From Ascarosepion bandense (lineage: Eukaryota > Mollusca > Cephalopoda > Sepiida > Sepiidae), in the NCBI GenBank assembly GCA_037127315.1, contig JBBBDQ010001188.1, positions 1,272,001 to 1,336,000 on the forward strand: a stretch of DNA of 64,000 nt, written 5' to 3'. Below the pieces are notes generated by a model. That model was not told the DNA's origin. It made no database searches and saw only the letters and a list, made by a program, of their open reading frames with translations. Shown piece after piece: positions 10,260-22,960 of this stretch; the first letter of the stretch is position 1; each line of letters starts with the position of its first letter. The translations under genes were made by a program, and so were the position numbers.

Positions 10260-10865
10260 CTGAAATATTAGTCGACAGTTAACCGAATACTAAGGAGTCA
10301 GCTTTCAGTGGAAGATTACCAAGTTCCTAACATTTTGGGTACGTTAAGTCGATTAGCAACCAACAGAGCACGAAAACTACTCCACAACACAAAGCTACTC
10401 TTAGAATTAATGGATTTTATATTTATTAATCCGACTGATCTTTTAACAATTTAAACGTTATTTTTCGTAAATACCCACATTTGAGTAGATTATATATCAT
10501 CTGACCTGGTGCGTAATTTCTCGTTGAAAGGTATTTTTATGAAGCAGTAAAAAAGAAATGCAAACTGACTAGCAAAAGAAAATAGAATTGTCATGAAAAT
10601 ATTTTATTGTTTTCAAAGTTAAAGAATGTGGTCATCGAGTGACAGTTGAGTTGGCAGAAGAAGTCAGGCAGTATTTGAGATCAAAGATGAACACACAACT
10701 ATCGCTGAAGTGAATAAAATATAAGTTAATATTTTTTATACATACATGTTGGTTGTAATTAAATATCAAGGCATTTTTTGTTCTAACAGCAGTAGTAGCA
10801 GCTGTATGTACTAAACTCAACAGGGGTGTATAACAAGTAGACGAGATGATCAGCTTATTTTAAAT
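10260..10865. other. Unassigned AT-rich sequence
   Basis: No coding or repeat signal that I can support. Confidence 0.5.
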
Positions 10866-10869
10866 GTTA

Positions 10870-11200
10870 TGTATATATATCATTTGTCTATATTTCTGTG
10901 ATGCGGTATTGTCATTATTTAAGGATGCACTGAATGAAAGCGTTGGTTGGACCCGGAGAACTTGACCCAACGAATTGTGAGTTCGAAACCTGGCTACTGT
11001 AGAGGTGAACAAAAAACTTACGGTACTGAGTTAAAGGGAGATAATTGTTTATGTGATATCTGGAAGATTCATTGCTCGTGGAACACCGGTAAACGTAATA
11101 AAGGATTCAGTTCGAAATTTAACCCGAAGCTGGTCGAAACGTACAACAGCCGAATCGTCATGAATATGTCGACAAATATGAGAACAACAATCCGAACAAT
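10870..11200 (+). mobile_element. tRNA-derived SINE (family 2)
   Basis: Contains GTTGGTTGGACCCGGAGAAC, GTGAGTTCGAAACCTGG (B box) and GTTAAAGGGAGATAATTG, as in the other SINE-2 copies. The 3' hammerhead-like segment is degraded. Confidence 0.7.
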
Positions 11201-11470
11201 CTAAATGATGTAAATAGTTACAATTCTTCATCATATAAATGGAGACAGATCCTAAATAGGTTTGGAATATACTAACGGTCGAAACGTCGTCAATATGACA
11301 ACAAAGAGGAGGACAACAAACCGAACAATGTAAATGATGTAAATAGTTACAATTCTTCATCATATAAATGGAGACAGATCCTAAATAAGTTTGGAACATA
11401 CTAACGGTCGAAACGTCGTCAATATGACAACAAAGAGGAGGACAACAAACCGAACAATGTAAATAGTATA
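11200..11470 (+). repeat. Two ~130-bp tandem units of SINE-2 tail
   Basis: GAAACGTCGTCAATATGACA occurs at about 11281 and 11411, each followed by GAACAATGTAAAT; between them lies CATATAAATGGAGACAGATC. A small version of the 4.4-kb array. Confidence 0.75.
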
Positions 11471-11566
11471 TTTATTTTCGGATACGGGGATAAATATTCC
11501 AGATTTCTTATTAAAGAAAAATATGCCTTCCATTTTACATAAGAAACTGTCGTCAGATTGGACGTA

Positions 11567-13124
11567 CAGTGAAACCTGTCGTGTGCGACCACAACTACTA
11601 CCATCATAAACTGGTTGCATATAGCAGGTGGTCGCTTGTTAAAGGCTCATAGTCATGACTTATTTACGTATATTCCACTCCTCATAATGTGCATATTAGA
11701 ATTTTATCATGTAATCTATTAAATAAATGTGAACATAAGAAAATGGCCTAACTTTAAAAAATTTAATCAACATAATTCAGTTTAAAATTAAAAAAAAACA
11801 TATTTACAACGGTCAACAAGAGACCAAAATATTTATTCACAAAAAAATATTTATTAAGTAAAAAAAAGTATACTGTTTCAGTTTTTTTCTTGGAAGTGAG
11901 TAATAGCAAAAGAGAATCTGCGATAATACATAAAAAAAAATAAAAATAAAAAAAAAACATACAAAAAACTGACAGCGATCGTGAGTGGGGGTAGAGAAAC
12001 AGAGAAACAGAAATAGATATGACCAGATAGAAATAGAGTACATAGATACACGAAAGAATAAAGGGACGAAAGAGATAGACATTTGGGAAGGAACATAATT
12101 GTGGTTTTTCCAATCCCTGAATTTCTCCAAGTCAGTACAGAGATTGCGATAAATTCCTTGAATATGTCAAATGCAATACATATTGTACAAAACAGCCGAT
12201 GTTTGACTGTGAGGTGAACTCAGGCATTGTACATTTCAACAAGAAATAACAGTTTGATACAACACTTCTTCTTCTATGTGCCCTGTCCCTTCAGGACGTA
12301 GGCGATCATGGATCTCAACGTCTCCCTATCCCTTGTGGCTCTTAGTATGTTTGCTCCTGTTGCTCCTGGCAACCCCCGTTCCGTCATCCACCTGATCAGA
12401 CCCTGCAAGTATGTTATCCGCTGCCTTCCTCTGTCTCTCCTTCCTTCTATCTGACCAGTCAGTATCAGGTTTTCCAGGCTCTCCTTCCTCATTGCATGTC
12501 CCAGGAACTTCAGTTGTCTCTTCCTGATGCTCAGCATCAATTTCCTTTTTGTTGCCATTCTTTCTAACACTTCGTCGTTGCTTGTATGCTCAGTCCACGA
12601 TATCCGTAGCATCCTTCTGTAGAACCACATTTCGGCCGCTTCCAGTTTTGTCCTTATTTTCGATGATATTGTCCAGCATTCAGAGCCGTATTGAAGAACT
12701 GACATCACGTAGCAGTCTAGCACTCTTTTCTTCGTTTCTATTGAGATCTTCCTGTGTGTTAGTATTTTGCTCATCTTCTGGAACGCGTCCTTTGCCATGC
12801 CAATTCGCCTTCGGATCTCCGTGTCGCACTTTCCATCTCCTGTTTGAACACTTCCTAGGTACTTAAATTCTTATGAGGCAGTGTTCCTGGCTTAGATCAA
12901 AGCAAAATGAAATAGATTACTCATTTAGTTTCTCCTAATTTAGAAGTTCCCAGTCTACGACCAAAATGAATTTTTTTTAAGCGGTGATTTTCACTTGTTG
13001 ATGGCGTTCTGGAGGTGGTCGCTCACTAAGGGTCAATTAACATTAGCAAATTGTTTGTGCATAGAAAAATGGTCGCTAACAACAGGTCGTTGACTAAGGG
13101 GGTCGCATACGGAAGGTTCCACTG
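11567..13124. mobile_element. Tc1/mariner- or pogo-like element with TIRs and TA duplication
   Basis: Left end CAGTGAAACCTGTCGTGTGC and right end (reverse complement) CAGTGGAACCTTCCGTATGC match over about 24 bases with few differences, and each is flanked by TA (11565-11566, 13125-13126). Subterminal GGTCGC...TAAGGG motifs are repeated. No transposase is seen; an RTE fragment is nested inside. Confidence 0.75.
12265..12870 (-). pseudogene. RTE-type non-LTR retrotransposon, 3' fragment of reverse transcriptase protein
   Basis: A minus-strand frame reads FKYLGSVQTGDGKCDTEIRR near its start, then VLDCYVMSVLQYGSECWT, RRMLRISWTEHTSNDEVLER, IRKRQLKFLGHAMRKE and GRRDRGRQR. These are the C-terminal features of RTE-clade RT proteins. 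The catalytic RT palm is missing because the copy is 5' truncated, as is usual for LINEs. The remaining ~190 codons have no stop, so the insertion is fairly recent. It lies within the TIR element. Confidence 0.88.
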
Positions 13125-13129
13125 TATTT

Positions 13130-13955
13130 TTACGAAAACAACTGAAAAATGATTAACCAATGAAACAAAGTTGAATAGTGACGTTGAGAGACATTCCTCA
13201 GTTTCGTATCCAAATCAAATGCGTTTACTTTTTTGAACCCGACATGATTAAGTTGAAATATTTTTATCTTGAATCTTTAAAAAAAAATCATTTTCATTCC
13301 TATTATTGTTTCGTCGAATGTTTTTTTTTCCGTGTCCCGCAAATTCGTTCTGTAAAAGAGCTAACCGTGTATTTATTTTTTGTTTAGTTCTTCACCCGAT
13401 TTTTACTGAAGTAAGTTTTTGAACGACAACAAAAGGATGATTTTGTCAAAAGTCTTCATTAACTATGACATATCTTTTCATGACGAGGCCACAATTACAG
13501 ACGTTGGTGTCTGAATAGCAAAATGGTTTCTTTGTCAATTTCGTTTCAATGCTTAATTAAAGGAAACGTTCGGCAGTCGGCCAGGTTACCGAAGGTTTTA
13601 TTTATTATTTTTTTTTATTTTGCAGCAGACAGCTTTTCTGCAGGTGGGGTACAATTTCATGCTCAGCTGCTATCGACTTAACCTAAAAACAGAAGCACTA
13701 CAGCGACAGAAAATTAAATTAAATAGGTAAGAAACAGAGAGAAATTGAACGTTACAGAAACTGGTAAAGTTTATTTGCAGATGCAAAAATTAATCATTGG
13801 TCATTGTGATTGAGCACAAAACTAACCGCAGGGCCAGAAATGCTCTGCTTGTCAAAAAACACATCTGCTTTTCGAAAATTAGACCGAAAACCAGGTTTTT
13901 TTTTTAATCTCATCACCACACAGCAATGTAAATGTCAGCCACGTTTTTTCTTTTT
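13130..13955. other. Unassigned sequence
   Basis: No gene or repeat that I recognise. Poly(T)-rich runs near 13610 and 13950. Confidence 0.45.
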
Positions 13956-13959
13956 TTTT

Positions 13960-14290
13960 TTTAATCATTTTACCCCAAGCAAGGCATTCCACTGCCACTA
14001 TTGCGCTTGGAGCTACATATAGGAAATATCAGAAGTGGGGTAATAGATAGTTGGGTGGTTGAGAAGAGTGTTTGAAAGAATGAAAGCGAGTTAGTTTGTT
14101 AGGAGGTATCTATTGACCTTACATTTAAACTCTTGGAGATTGTAGCCGTTGGGGAAGCAGTCATGTGGAAGGGAATTCAACAGTCGGGAAGTGCGAGAAA
14201 AGAAACTGTTGGAGTAGAAGTTGCGGTTGTATTTTATCGGTTTCACTGTAAAAGGGTGCGATAACGAAGAAAACATTATTAAGAAACGAG
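13960..14290 (-). pseudogene. LINE 3' end fragment
   Basis: Minus strand encodes SRTSRLLNSLPHDCFPNGYN and LQEFKCKVNRYLL, the C-terminal end of the LINE seen better at 62.9 kb, followed by its 3' UTR (TAGCTCCAAGCGCAATAGTG) and A-rich end at 13960. Confidence 0.8.
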
Positions 14291-16100
14291 AACGATACAT
14301 AAGAACATATCAAGAAAGCAGAAGATAACGATTGACATTGCACTTGATTTTGGAAGATCAAACTAGACTGACAATCATCAACCGGAAGTGAGAGACTAAA
14401 CTGTTAGTATGTAACTTATAATATAAATAAAAAAAAATTAAGGAGGGTGAAAAATAAAAGAATAAGAATTTAGAAGACAGTAAATAACGATTGGCATTGC
14501 ATTCAAATTTTTGACGAACAAAATTGAGTGGAAAGCAAGGAGGCAGAAGAGAGCTCCACAACAGAAAGAAGAAACTATTAGCGTAGGAGTTATAATAATA
14601 TGAACAGAAGACAACATAATTTGAGAGAGAGAACAATGAAAGAATAGGAATTAAGAAGACAGAAGATAACGGTTGACGTTGCATTTAAATTTTTGAAGAT
14701 TAAAATTGACTGGAAATCAAGAAGCCGGAAAAGAGTTCCACAAACGAGAGAAGAACTGTTAATATAGGACTTATAATAATATGAAAAGAAGAAAACATAA
14801 TTAAGGATAGAAAACAATAAAAAAAACAGGAATTAAGAAGATAGAAGATAACGATTGACATTGCATCTAAATATTTGAAGATTAAAATTGACTGGAAAGC
14901 AAGAAGCCGGAAGAGAGTTCCACAAGCGAGAGAAGAAACGGTTAGCATAGGACTTATAGTAATATGAAAAGAAGAAAACATAATTAAGGAGAGAAAACAA
15001 TAAAAGAACAGGAATTAAAAAACAGAAGCATCTATTAACACTGCATTTTAATTTTTGAAGATCTGCGTTGACTAGAAAGCCAGAAGCCGGTAGAGGGTTC
15101 CACAAGCGAAAGAAGAAACTGTTAAAATTGAAATGTGTTTTCGTAATTTTGTCGTTAAACGTCTTGGGTAAAAGCCATAAAATTAGGTATGTTTAGTTTC
15201 TTCTCCTATCGAAGGTCCCATTATTATAGTAACGTAAGAATACTGAGAAAATAATGCATGTTTTTCAAGACGAAACAAAATAAGAATTTCTTTAGATTTT
15301 TAAATATTTTAAGTTTTCAAACAGCTTGTTTCAGGAAAAGTAATCAAACATTAAATGTGTTAGTATTTTCGATGTTAAGCAGAGAGTTTTTAAAATTCCG
15401 CCGTTTTCATGAGTGGCTGATAATGTATCGGTGAATAATTTGAAATTGGAACGATTCAAACACATGGGACTCTTGAAATTCGATGAACGTTCAAGAAAGA
15501 AAATGCGTATATGAGGAAAAGAAAACAATTAAGGAGGGAAAACAATGAAAGATCAGGAATAAAAAAAACAGAAGATATCTATTGACATTGCATTTAAATT
15601 TTTGAAGATCTGCGTTGACTAGAAAGCAAGAAGACGACGATAGAGAGCTCCACAAACGAGAAAAGAAAAGTAGCATAGGATTTATGAAAACATGAGAAGA
15701 AAAAAGCATAATTAAGAAGAGAGAACAAAAAAAAAAAAAGAAAATTAAGAAGATATCGATTGATATTGCATTTCAGTTTTTGGAGACGATACTTAACTGG
15801 TGCTGAAGAAGCCGACAGAGAATTGCACAAGCCGAAAGGCATAAAAAATAAATCATTGCTGTTATTTTCTCCAAAGCAAGGCAATAAAGCCACCACGACC
15901 CAAGGAGGGTTACTGATTGTGAAAGAATCATAATAAAAGAGAAAGATCAAGAAACAAGGAGGATGTAAGAAGGCAGATGATAACAACTGACAGTGAATTT
16001 GAATTTTTGAAGCTCAAAGTTAAATGGAAAGCGTGGTGCTGGAAGAGAGTCCCACAAGCGAGAAGTGCGATTGCCGAAGCTGTTTGCATAAAACGTGAGG
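14290..16100 (-). repeat. Tandem array of LINE C-terminal/3' units, ~165-185 bp
   Basis: Repeats centred on AACGATTGACATTGCATTTA recur near 14310, 14471, 14655, 14836, 15020, 15570, 15742 and 15973. Each unit can be read on the minus strand as a broken version of [12 protein letters not shown]...[13 protein letters not shown]. Overlapping short frames here are remnants, not genes. A different ~390-bp sequence interrupts at 15125. Confidence 0.85.
15125..15515 (-). repeat. ~390-bp dispersed repeat inside the LINE-tail array
   Basis: AATTTTGTCGTTAAACGTCT through TTCAAGAAAGAAAATGCGTA. Inverted, highly similar copies lie at about 20200-20580 and, split by an LTR, at 18690-18758 plus 19521-19850. 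No coding signal. Confidence 0.8.
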
Positions 16101-16119
16101 TTACATCTGGCTATTTCAG

Positions 16120-16485
16120 CTGATAAGTGCGTATCGAAAAAAAAGTGTTCGAAAATTATTGTGCGTAAAAGATTTATTCGAATTTTGTAATTGTTTGAAT
16201 GAAACTTAACAGAAAGGACTATTAAACTATATGATACCTATTTAAAATACCTAAAATATTAAAAAAATGTATTGTACAAAGCTACGCATCCTAGTAGAAT
16301 CAACTGTAAATTGTACCCTCTTACCTGTTTGTACATCTGAAAAAAAAATGGTTTCCATTAGTCAATGTATGGCTATTTTAGACGGTGTGACCAATGGACT
16401 AACAAAAGTCACATAAGTTTATTTCATATTTCAAGGTAATTATTTTGATGAACTGCCTTTTATGGTAACTAGACTCTATGAATTT
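16120..16485. other. Unassigned AT-rich sequence
   Basis: Nothing recognised. Confidence 0.45.
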
Positions 16486-16489
16486 CAGC

Positions 16490-16880
16490 GCAGTGCTAGA
16501 TTGCCATTAACTAAATGCATCCGCCACTTCATAGTTTCCTTTCCCGCATTTCCCACCTGTGGAATTCCCTTTCGTATACTTGCTTTCTTGACAGCTACAA
16601 TCTCCAAGAATTTAAATACAACATCAATTCCCAACTGACTTCAGTCCTTCCCTCGTTCTTTCCCCATCATCTCGTGTATCTTCTTTTCCTTTCTATCTAT
16701 CTTCGCAACTGTCATCACACCTGTATCCCCATCCTTCTCTAGCCCTTTCTCTGACAACCCCTGTAACTGGTTCGTCTTTCTCTTCGCTCTCCCTCCCCGC
16801 TTAAACCTTCACTCTTCTCTTACGTAGCCCCATGCGCACCAGTGGCGTTACCGAATTGACTGGAGTGAAACGATTAAAAA
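16490..16880 (+). pseudogene. LINE 3' end fragment
   Basis: Encodes SRISHLWNSLSYTCFLDSYN and LQEFKYNINS, then the conserved 3' UTR end (TTACGTAGCCCCATGCGCAC) and GATTAAAAA terminus. Confidence 0.8.
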
Positions 16881-17163
16881 TACCATACACGTATTTCAAA
16901 CAGATATTTCGAATAATTATCATTTAATACAAATGTATTTCTAATTAATTTTCATTAAAACAATTTACAATTCGAATAAACAGTTTTCAAACAATTTTTT
17001 AATCATTTTCTCGATATATATAAAAACATGTTGTATATAAATAAAAAGTAGGAATTTATTGAAAGTTTTATGATGTCATCAGTATATTAATATTGGCAAA
17101 ACGTGAAACTTTTACGGGTACAGTTTGTTCTCAGCTAATGCTATATTTATTTATTTTTGTTAT

Positions 17164-17438
17164 TGTTGTGACATAGTCACCAAGTTGTTTTGGTCTGTTG
17201 AGGCCAGAAATAAAGACACAACGAAAGAATTTTGTTAGACAAATATATTACAAAGACAGTAGTACAAACATATATCAATGAAAGATTATATGTGCGGCTG
17301 TCAGATTTATCTGCTGGAATAGATTCCGCTCTCACTGTCCCTGTCACTCTTATTCTTACTTTGCTTCTACAAAGCAGAACTGCTACTTATATATAGTTTC
17401 GACGAGTTCATGTTTCATATGGGTAAGTCCCCATAACT
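17164..17438 (-). mobile_element. Solo LTR, 275 bp, with 5-bp TSD GTTAT
   Basis: GTTAT is present at 17159-17163 and 17439-17443. The minus strand has CTATATATAAG (TATA) then a 3' half ending TGTCACAACA. The 5' terminus reads AGTTATGGGG rather than TG, so one end has probably mutated. Confidence 0.6.
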
Positions 17439-17443
17439 GTTAT

Positions 17444-18560
17444 TTATTCATTTTCGGATTCAGAGAACATCAGTTATATAAACATTTCTCGAAAACAATT
17501 TGTATTCATTAAGCCTCGGTATTTAAGAACTGATAATAGATTAGAATAGATTATTGAAGACATGATTGCAATTTTACAATTTTACTTGAACATATAAAAA
17601 TTTTGATTAAACCTCCAAAAAAGTATTGAGTATGACGGTAAACTGCATCCAGCAACAAAGCCTCTGATTGGAAGGTTGTGAAGAGCACGGAACCACCTCC
17701 TAATTGCTGTTATTTCCAAGTCCATCCTGACCTGGTGTGGTAGCACCTGTTAGGGTCCCATCTTTGGGTAAATAGTTAGCCCTAAACTGGGGTCAAAAAC
17801 CTGTGAAAGTATTAAAAATACACTTTTCTAGAAATATATACATAAAAATAGACTTTTAGCGAAAAAAATACATTTTTGAAAGAAAAAATTATTATTCTAA
17901 GACATTTTTTAAGGAAAAAAAATTACCAACAAGACATTTTTAACACAAAACTAGAAAACAACTTCAGTTTTCTAAAATAAAAAATAAAAAAAATCATTAA
18001 AATCTGAATAAATCAACCTTCTCACTATAACTGAACATTAAAAAAAGAAAAGCCATAAAATCCTGCCTTTTTGGCATTAAATAATCGAAAGAGTTTGATA
18101 TACCGTTAAATAAAACTCAAACAAACAAACAAACACTCCTCCACAACACTTTATTGAATATTTTCTGCGAAAAACATTTTTTCCCTTTCACATCTGAAAA
18201 CTATTTCATTTAAGGTTAAAGCTAAAATAAAAATAAAACAACTGCTTAATTAATTAAATATTTTGCAGTTTTAAATTTTCGGATTTAGGTTTTAACTCAG
18301 TTACAGGTGTTTCCCCAAAGATTGAATTTTTTATTCAATAACCTAGCATACATTATTCCAAATGAAGCTTTCGCCTGCGCAGTGTTGCCATTTGTGTTCA
18401 ATTAATTTATTAATTTTTTTACAACTTGTCGAATCCTCTGCTTTACTTCCGTAGATTTGAAGAACAATTGTATTAGATTTAAGTTTTTGAGCACTAAACA
18501 TACCAACAGTAAATTCGAAGTCGCTTTTCTTGCACTTCTCACTTGTCAATGCTTTCTTAC
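17444..18560. other. Unassigned sequence
   Basis: A less AT-rich patch at 17630-17790 (CACGGAACCACCTCCTAATT) has no recognisable coding sense. The rest is AT-rich with A-runs. Confidence 0.45.
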
Positions 18561-18567
18561 TGTAGTG

Positions 18568-18650
18568 AAGAAAACAAGTTCTAGATTTGAGAATTCAAAT
18601 GCTAAGCACTGATGCATATACGCTGTTTATCCATATTGAATACAATTGCA
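18568..18650 (+). repeat. Truncated LTR family B, 5' end
   Basis: TGTAGTGAAGAAAACAAGTT followed by GAGAATTCAAATGCTAAGC matches the start of the LTR at 6261 and of the copy at 20962. Confidence 0.65.
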
Positions 18651-18758
18651 ACAAACTTCATGTGAAACCTGTTTTACGCATTTGAATACTACTGATTCGT
18701 GTCCGCCAATTGAATATACGCATTTTCTTTCTTGACTGTTCATTGAATTTCAAGAGTC

Positions 18759-19331
18759 TGTGGTGATACCACCAACCGGGCAAAAGCGAGTAAACCGAAT
18801 GTTGGCTCTATGCCGACCAGAAAGCGAATGAATAAAAATCACCTCTACGCAAGTGGATTCGCGCAGATGTTCCGGTTGAAAAATAAATATTAATCAAATA
18901 TCAAATTACCATTTTTATTTGTCAGCCAATGAGAAGCCGGAACCAAATACAAGGATGAAATTCGAAACGACCAGCGTTTTGATCCAGAAGGAATATATAA
19001 AAAGCCGTGACAAAAGGCACCCAGACAGACAGGCACAGACAGAGAAGAGTGTAACTAATCCCCTTGACCTATTATGTTTACCTCTTTCTTCCTCCCCTGT
19101 CCTCAAAGTACTAACTGACCCTTTCTAAGACATTCCACAAACCAACTTGCTGACCTACTGACCTTAGAAACGGCAACTTGATAATGACCATTAATCATAC
19201 TACCAAGCCTTTTACCTTTCAGCGTTATATCTTCCTTGAACATTCTTTTATCTCTTTCAGCTCATTATTATCTGCCATGAACTCTCTCTAACTTTTATTT
19301 CAAATATTGTTTTCATTATAAAACATAATTG

Positions 19332-19372
<41 letters not shown>

Positions 19373-19520
19373 ATTTTATATTCAAAATTGCCTTTCTTGA
19401 ATTTATAATCATTTTACAAATTATAGTGGGCTATCTTCCCACAAGGTCAAATTCCGTTATCTTGTTACGGAATCCTACTACAACTGGAAAAGGAATAAGA
19501 GATACCCTCCATAAATCCTA
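18759..19520 (+). mobile_element. LTR-like insertion (family A) in the 390-bp repeat
   Basis: TGTGGTGATACCACCAACCG begins right where the 390-bp repeat is interrupted (TTTCAAGAGTC), and the repeat resumes near 19525 (CTATGTGTTGGAATAG). Inside, AATATATAAAAAGCCG is a TATA box. A (TA)n tract is at 19335-19370. A relative starts at 28777. TSDs are not clean. Confidence 0.6.
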
Positions 19521-20590
19521 TGTGTTGGAATAGTTCCAATTTCAAATTATTCACCGATTCATTATCAGCCACTCATGAGAACGGCGGAATTTTTAAAAAT
19601 CTCTACTCAACATCGAAAATCCGAAAACTTAATGTTTGATTATATTTCCTGAAACAAGCTGTTTGAAAACTTAAAATATTTAAAAATCTAAAGAAATTCT
19701 TTATTTTGTTTCGTCTTGAAAAACATGCATTATTTTCCCAGTATCCTTACGTTACTATAATAATGGGACCTTCGATACGAGAAAAAACTGAACAAACCTA
19801 CTTTTATGGCTTTCACCCAAGACGTTTAACGACAAAATTACGAAAACACATTTCAATTCTAACAGTTTCTTCTATCGCTTGTGGAGCCCTCTACCGGCTT
19901 CTGGCTTTCTAGTCAACGCAGATCTTCAAAAATTAAAATGCAATGTTAATAGATGTCTTCTGTTTTCTTAATTCCTGTTCTTTTATTGTTTTCTCTCTTT
20001 AATTATGTTTTCTTCTTTTCATATTATTATAAGTCCTATGTTAACCGTTTCTTCTCTCGCTTGTGGAACTCTCTTCCGGCTTCTTGATTTCCAGTCAATT
20101 TTAATCTTCAAAAATTTAAATGCAACGTCAACCGTTATCTTCTGTCTTCTTAATTCCTGTTCTTTTATTGTTATCCCTCCTTAATTGTTTTCTTTTCCTC
20201 ATATACGCATTTTCTTTCTTGACTGTTCATCGAATTTCAAGAGTCCCATGTGTTTGAATCGTTCCAATTTCAAATTATTCACGATACATTATCAGCCACT
20301 CATGAAAACGGCGGAATTTTAAAAACTCTCTGCTTAACATCGAAAATACTAACACATTTAATGTTTGATTACTTTTCCTGAAACAAACTGTTTGAAAACT
20401 TAAAAGATTTAAAAGTCTAAAGAAATTCTTATTTTGTTTCGTCTTGAAAAACATGCACTATTTTCTCAGTATTCTTACGTTACTATAATAATTCTTCGAT
20501 AGGAGAAGAAACTAAACAAACATACTTTTATGGCTTTCACCCAAGACGTTTAACGACAAAATTGTCAACAATTATGGAAACACATTTCAA
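19521..20590 (+). repeat. 390-bp repeat / LINE-tail units / 390-bp repeat
   Basis: In order: the right part of the split 390-bp repeat, two LINE-tail units (TCTCGCTTGTGGAACTCTCT, RLWNSLP-type), and another 390-bp copy from about 20200. This is an inverted relative of 15.1-15.7 kb. Confidence 0.75.
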
Positions 20591-20819
20591 CCCACAGGGA
20601 CTAAACAGCAAAACAGAATGAAAAACTTTAGAAGCGCCATGCACAGGCCCATTTCAAATAATAAACTGACATGACAATCTTTTTACGATCAAAATATCTG
20701 AAAATGTGCATAATAATGTTTCCATAAACAGATTAAAACCAGCCTATAACTAAATCAGAAGCTGGTAGAATGAAAAAAAACAACACATATTTTCACTAAT
20801 GAAACAAAAAAAAAATTAA

Positions 20820-21722
20820 AAAAATAAGTTTAGATACATACGTGTTACGATCGTCATTTTATTAAGAGAAAATATTGTCATTTTTATGAGCGTGAAAAAG
20901 GCAGCGATTTTATAAGAGAGGAGATAACAAGCTACGCTGTTATTGGAAGAAGGACCTATATGTAGTGAATCAAACAAGTTCTAGATTTGAGAATTCAAAT
21001 GCTAAGCACTGACTCATTGATTCTCTTAGAAATAAACGAATTTAATCGAATTACAAACTTTGCTCAGCACACATGCAAAAGCGAATCCAAAAACAAAACC
21101 GGTTAAATTTCACACCTCGATGCGAAATGTTTTTCGGCAGATAGAAAACTAGGAAACATCTAAAAACAAAATAGAAAAGCCAGAATCACATCCGGGAGAA
21201 CAGGCGCCCTACTCTATATTACCAACATTGCTCTTCAAAAATTTAAATGCATTATCAATTATCTACTCTCTTCTTGATTTCCCTTCTACACTTTTCGCTC
21301 CTTAATAATGTGATGTGGAACGACTATATTTAAAACATTGATGTGCGGCTAATAAAGATGGATCACCGTGTCCTGCTAAGCAATTTTAGTCGTTAAAATA
21401 TAGCTGATATATTTATAAGTCTACCAATTGTCCCTGCTTACAGTGTTGCGATCTCATATGGTCGGACGATCCTGCCAAATATTTAGACATTCTTGATAAA
21501 ATTAGGACAAAAAATTAGCAATCTTTAATAACTACTCTACCACTTTTATATATGTAATATAGCAATTCGTTATAACGACGATTGTTAATCTGACGACAGG
21601 ATCCGAAAACATGTTATCTTTTCTCTCATAAAATCGCTTGCTTTTTTCACGCTTATAAAAATGACAATATTTCCTCTTAATAAAATGACGATCGTAACAC
21701 GTATGTATCAAAACTTATTTAT
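20820..21722. repeat. ~900-bp foldback with ~110-bp inverted arms
   Basis: Left arm 20820-20935 (GATACATACGTGTTACGATC, TCATTTTATTAAGAG, GCGTGAAAAAGGCAG) is matched in reverse by 21612-21722. Each outer edge carries an AAATAAGTTT-type Helitron 5' end. A partial LTR family B copy lies inside at 20962-21190. Confidence 0.7.
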
Positions 21723-22440
21723 AATTGGAACTCTCTGTGTGTGTATGTGTGCGTGTGCATGTGTGTGTGTGTGTCCGTTACCTATAGACCCCATAACGGC
21801 TGAACCGATTTTCTTGAGAATTTTCACAGTTATACTATAAGCGTCTGCGAGTGTTCTTAGCTAGGTTTTGTGTCGAGGTACCCCCGATAAATATCGAAAA
21901 TCGATAATCGAAAAAATCAGGTTATAGAAGGAGTGGTCCGATTATAATCAAATATGATACACTCATAGACAAAGACATAAGAAACGATACTCAGAAGTTT
22001 CAAGGTTGCAGTTCTTACAATAATGCAGAAAATCGATAATATATATATATATAAGGCAAGATGTTTGTGTGTGTGTCTGTTTATCTGCCTGTATGTCTGT
22101 ATTTTTTCAGCCCTTTTATTTTAGTTTTTGCTTCGGGTTTGGCTCTAAGTAGGTATAATTGTAGTTCTTAGTCTCAGCCATGATAGCATTTACTCAGAGG
22201 ACTTATTTAGCCTTCAAAATTCAGTTTCCGACGAAAAAAACTTATTTGATATCGATACCAGGAAATCAAAATTTGACTTATATTCATTCATGTTTTTTTC
22301 AGTCTACGGTTTCACTTTAACTGGAAACAACTATTGCTTTTTAGTCTTTCGTGCCAAGGTCCAAAGAATCTGAGCTCCAGGACCATGGATAAGTTTTAGA
22401 GCTTTCATTACACCCGAGCAACGCCGCGCTATACTGCTAG
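21708..22440 (+). mobile_element. Non-autonomous Helitron-like element, copy 2
   Basis: TC start after A, CTAG end before T, and the 3' hairpin CCCGAGCAACGCCGCG. The internal sequence matches copy 1 throughout, including (TG)n and the CGATAATCGAAAAAATC block. Confidence 0.78.
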
Positions 22441-22960
22441 TCAACAAATATAGGCAGCACATGATTTATTCGCTGAACAGGTGATGTGTCGTAGAGTAGA
22501 GATGTCAGAACACACGCGTTGAGAGGTCAGAAGCCGCGCTCATCCGCGATTTTTCCTTGTCTTTTTCAGTTTGGGTTCCAATCTTAATTCTCAACCGACT
22601 GCTTGCTATTAATTTCTGTCTTTTATAAAAGCAATTACGTCGTATTTTGACCCATTAATTGCACCATTTCAAAGCCTACAGTATCTGATCTTGGCTACGC
22701 TGATTTCAAAACAATCAAATATATTTCTGAAACGGGGAATTTTGCCTGCGTTCTTAACTTTGACAACAATCAAATATTTATCAAAACCATGTTTATTTTT
22801 ATTTTCCTAGTTAGTTTGCATATTTTTTGCTGTTTCATAACAATACATTTTTTCACGAAATTATTCACCGGCTCAGAAAATCTACAACATTACCTCCATA
22901 ACATAACTTTTTTGTGCATTTTCTATAGATTAGTTTTTTTTTTTTTTTGCAACGCGCCGA
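22441..22960. other. Unassigned sequence
   Basis: Nothing recognised apart from A/T runs. Confidence 0.45.

Noticed and set aside
14091..15986. Series of 70-130-codon Phe/Ser/Tyr-rich minus-strand frames
   Set aside because: Overlapping frames from tandem LINE C-terminal units; each is broken.
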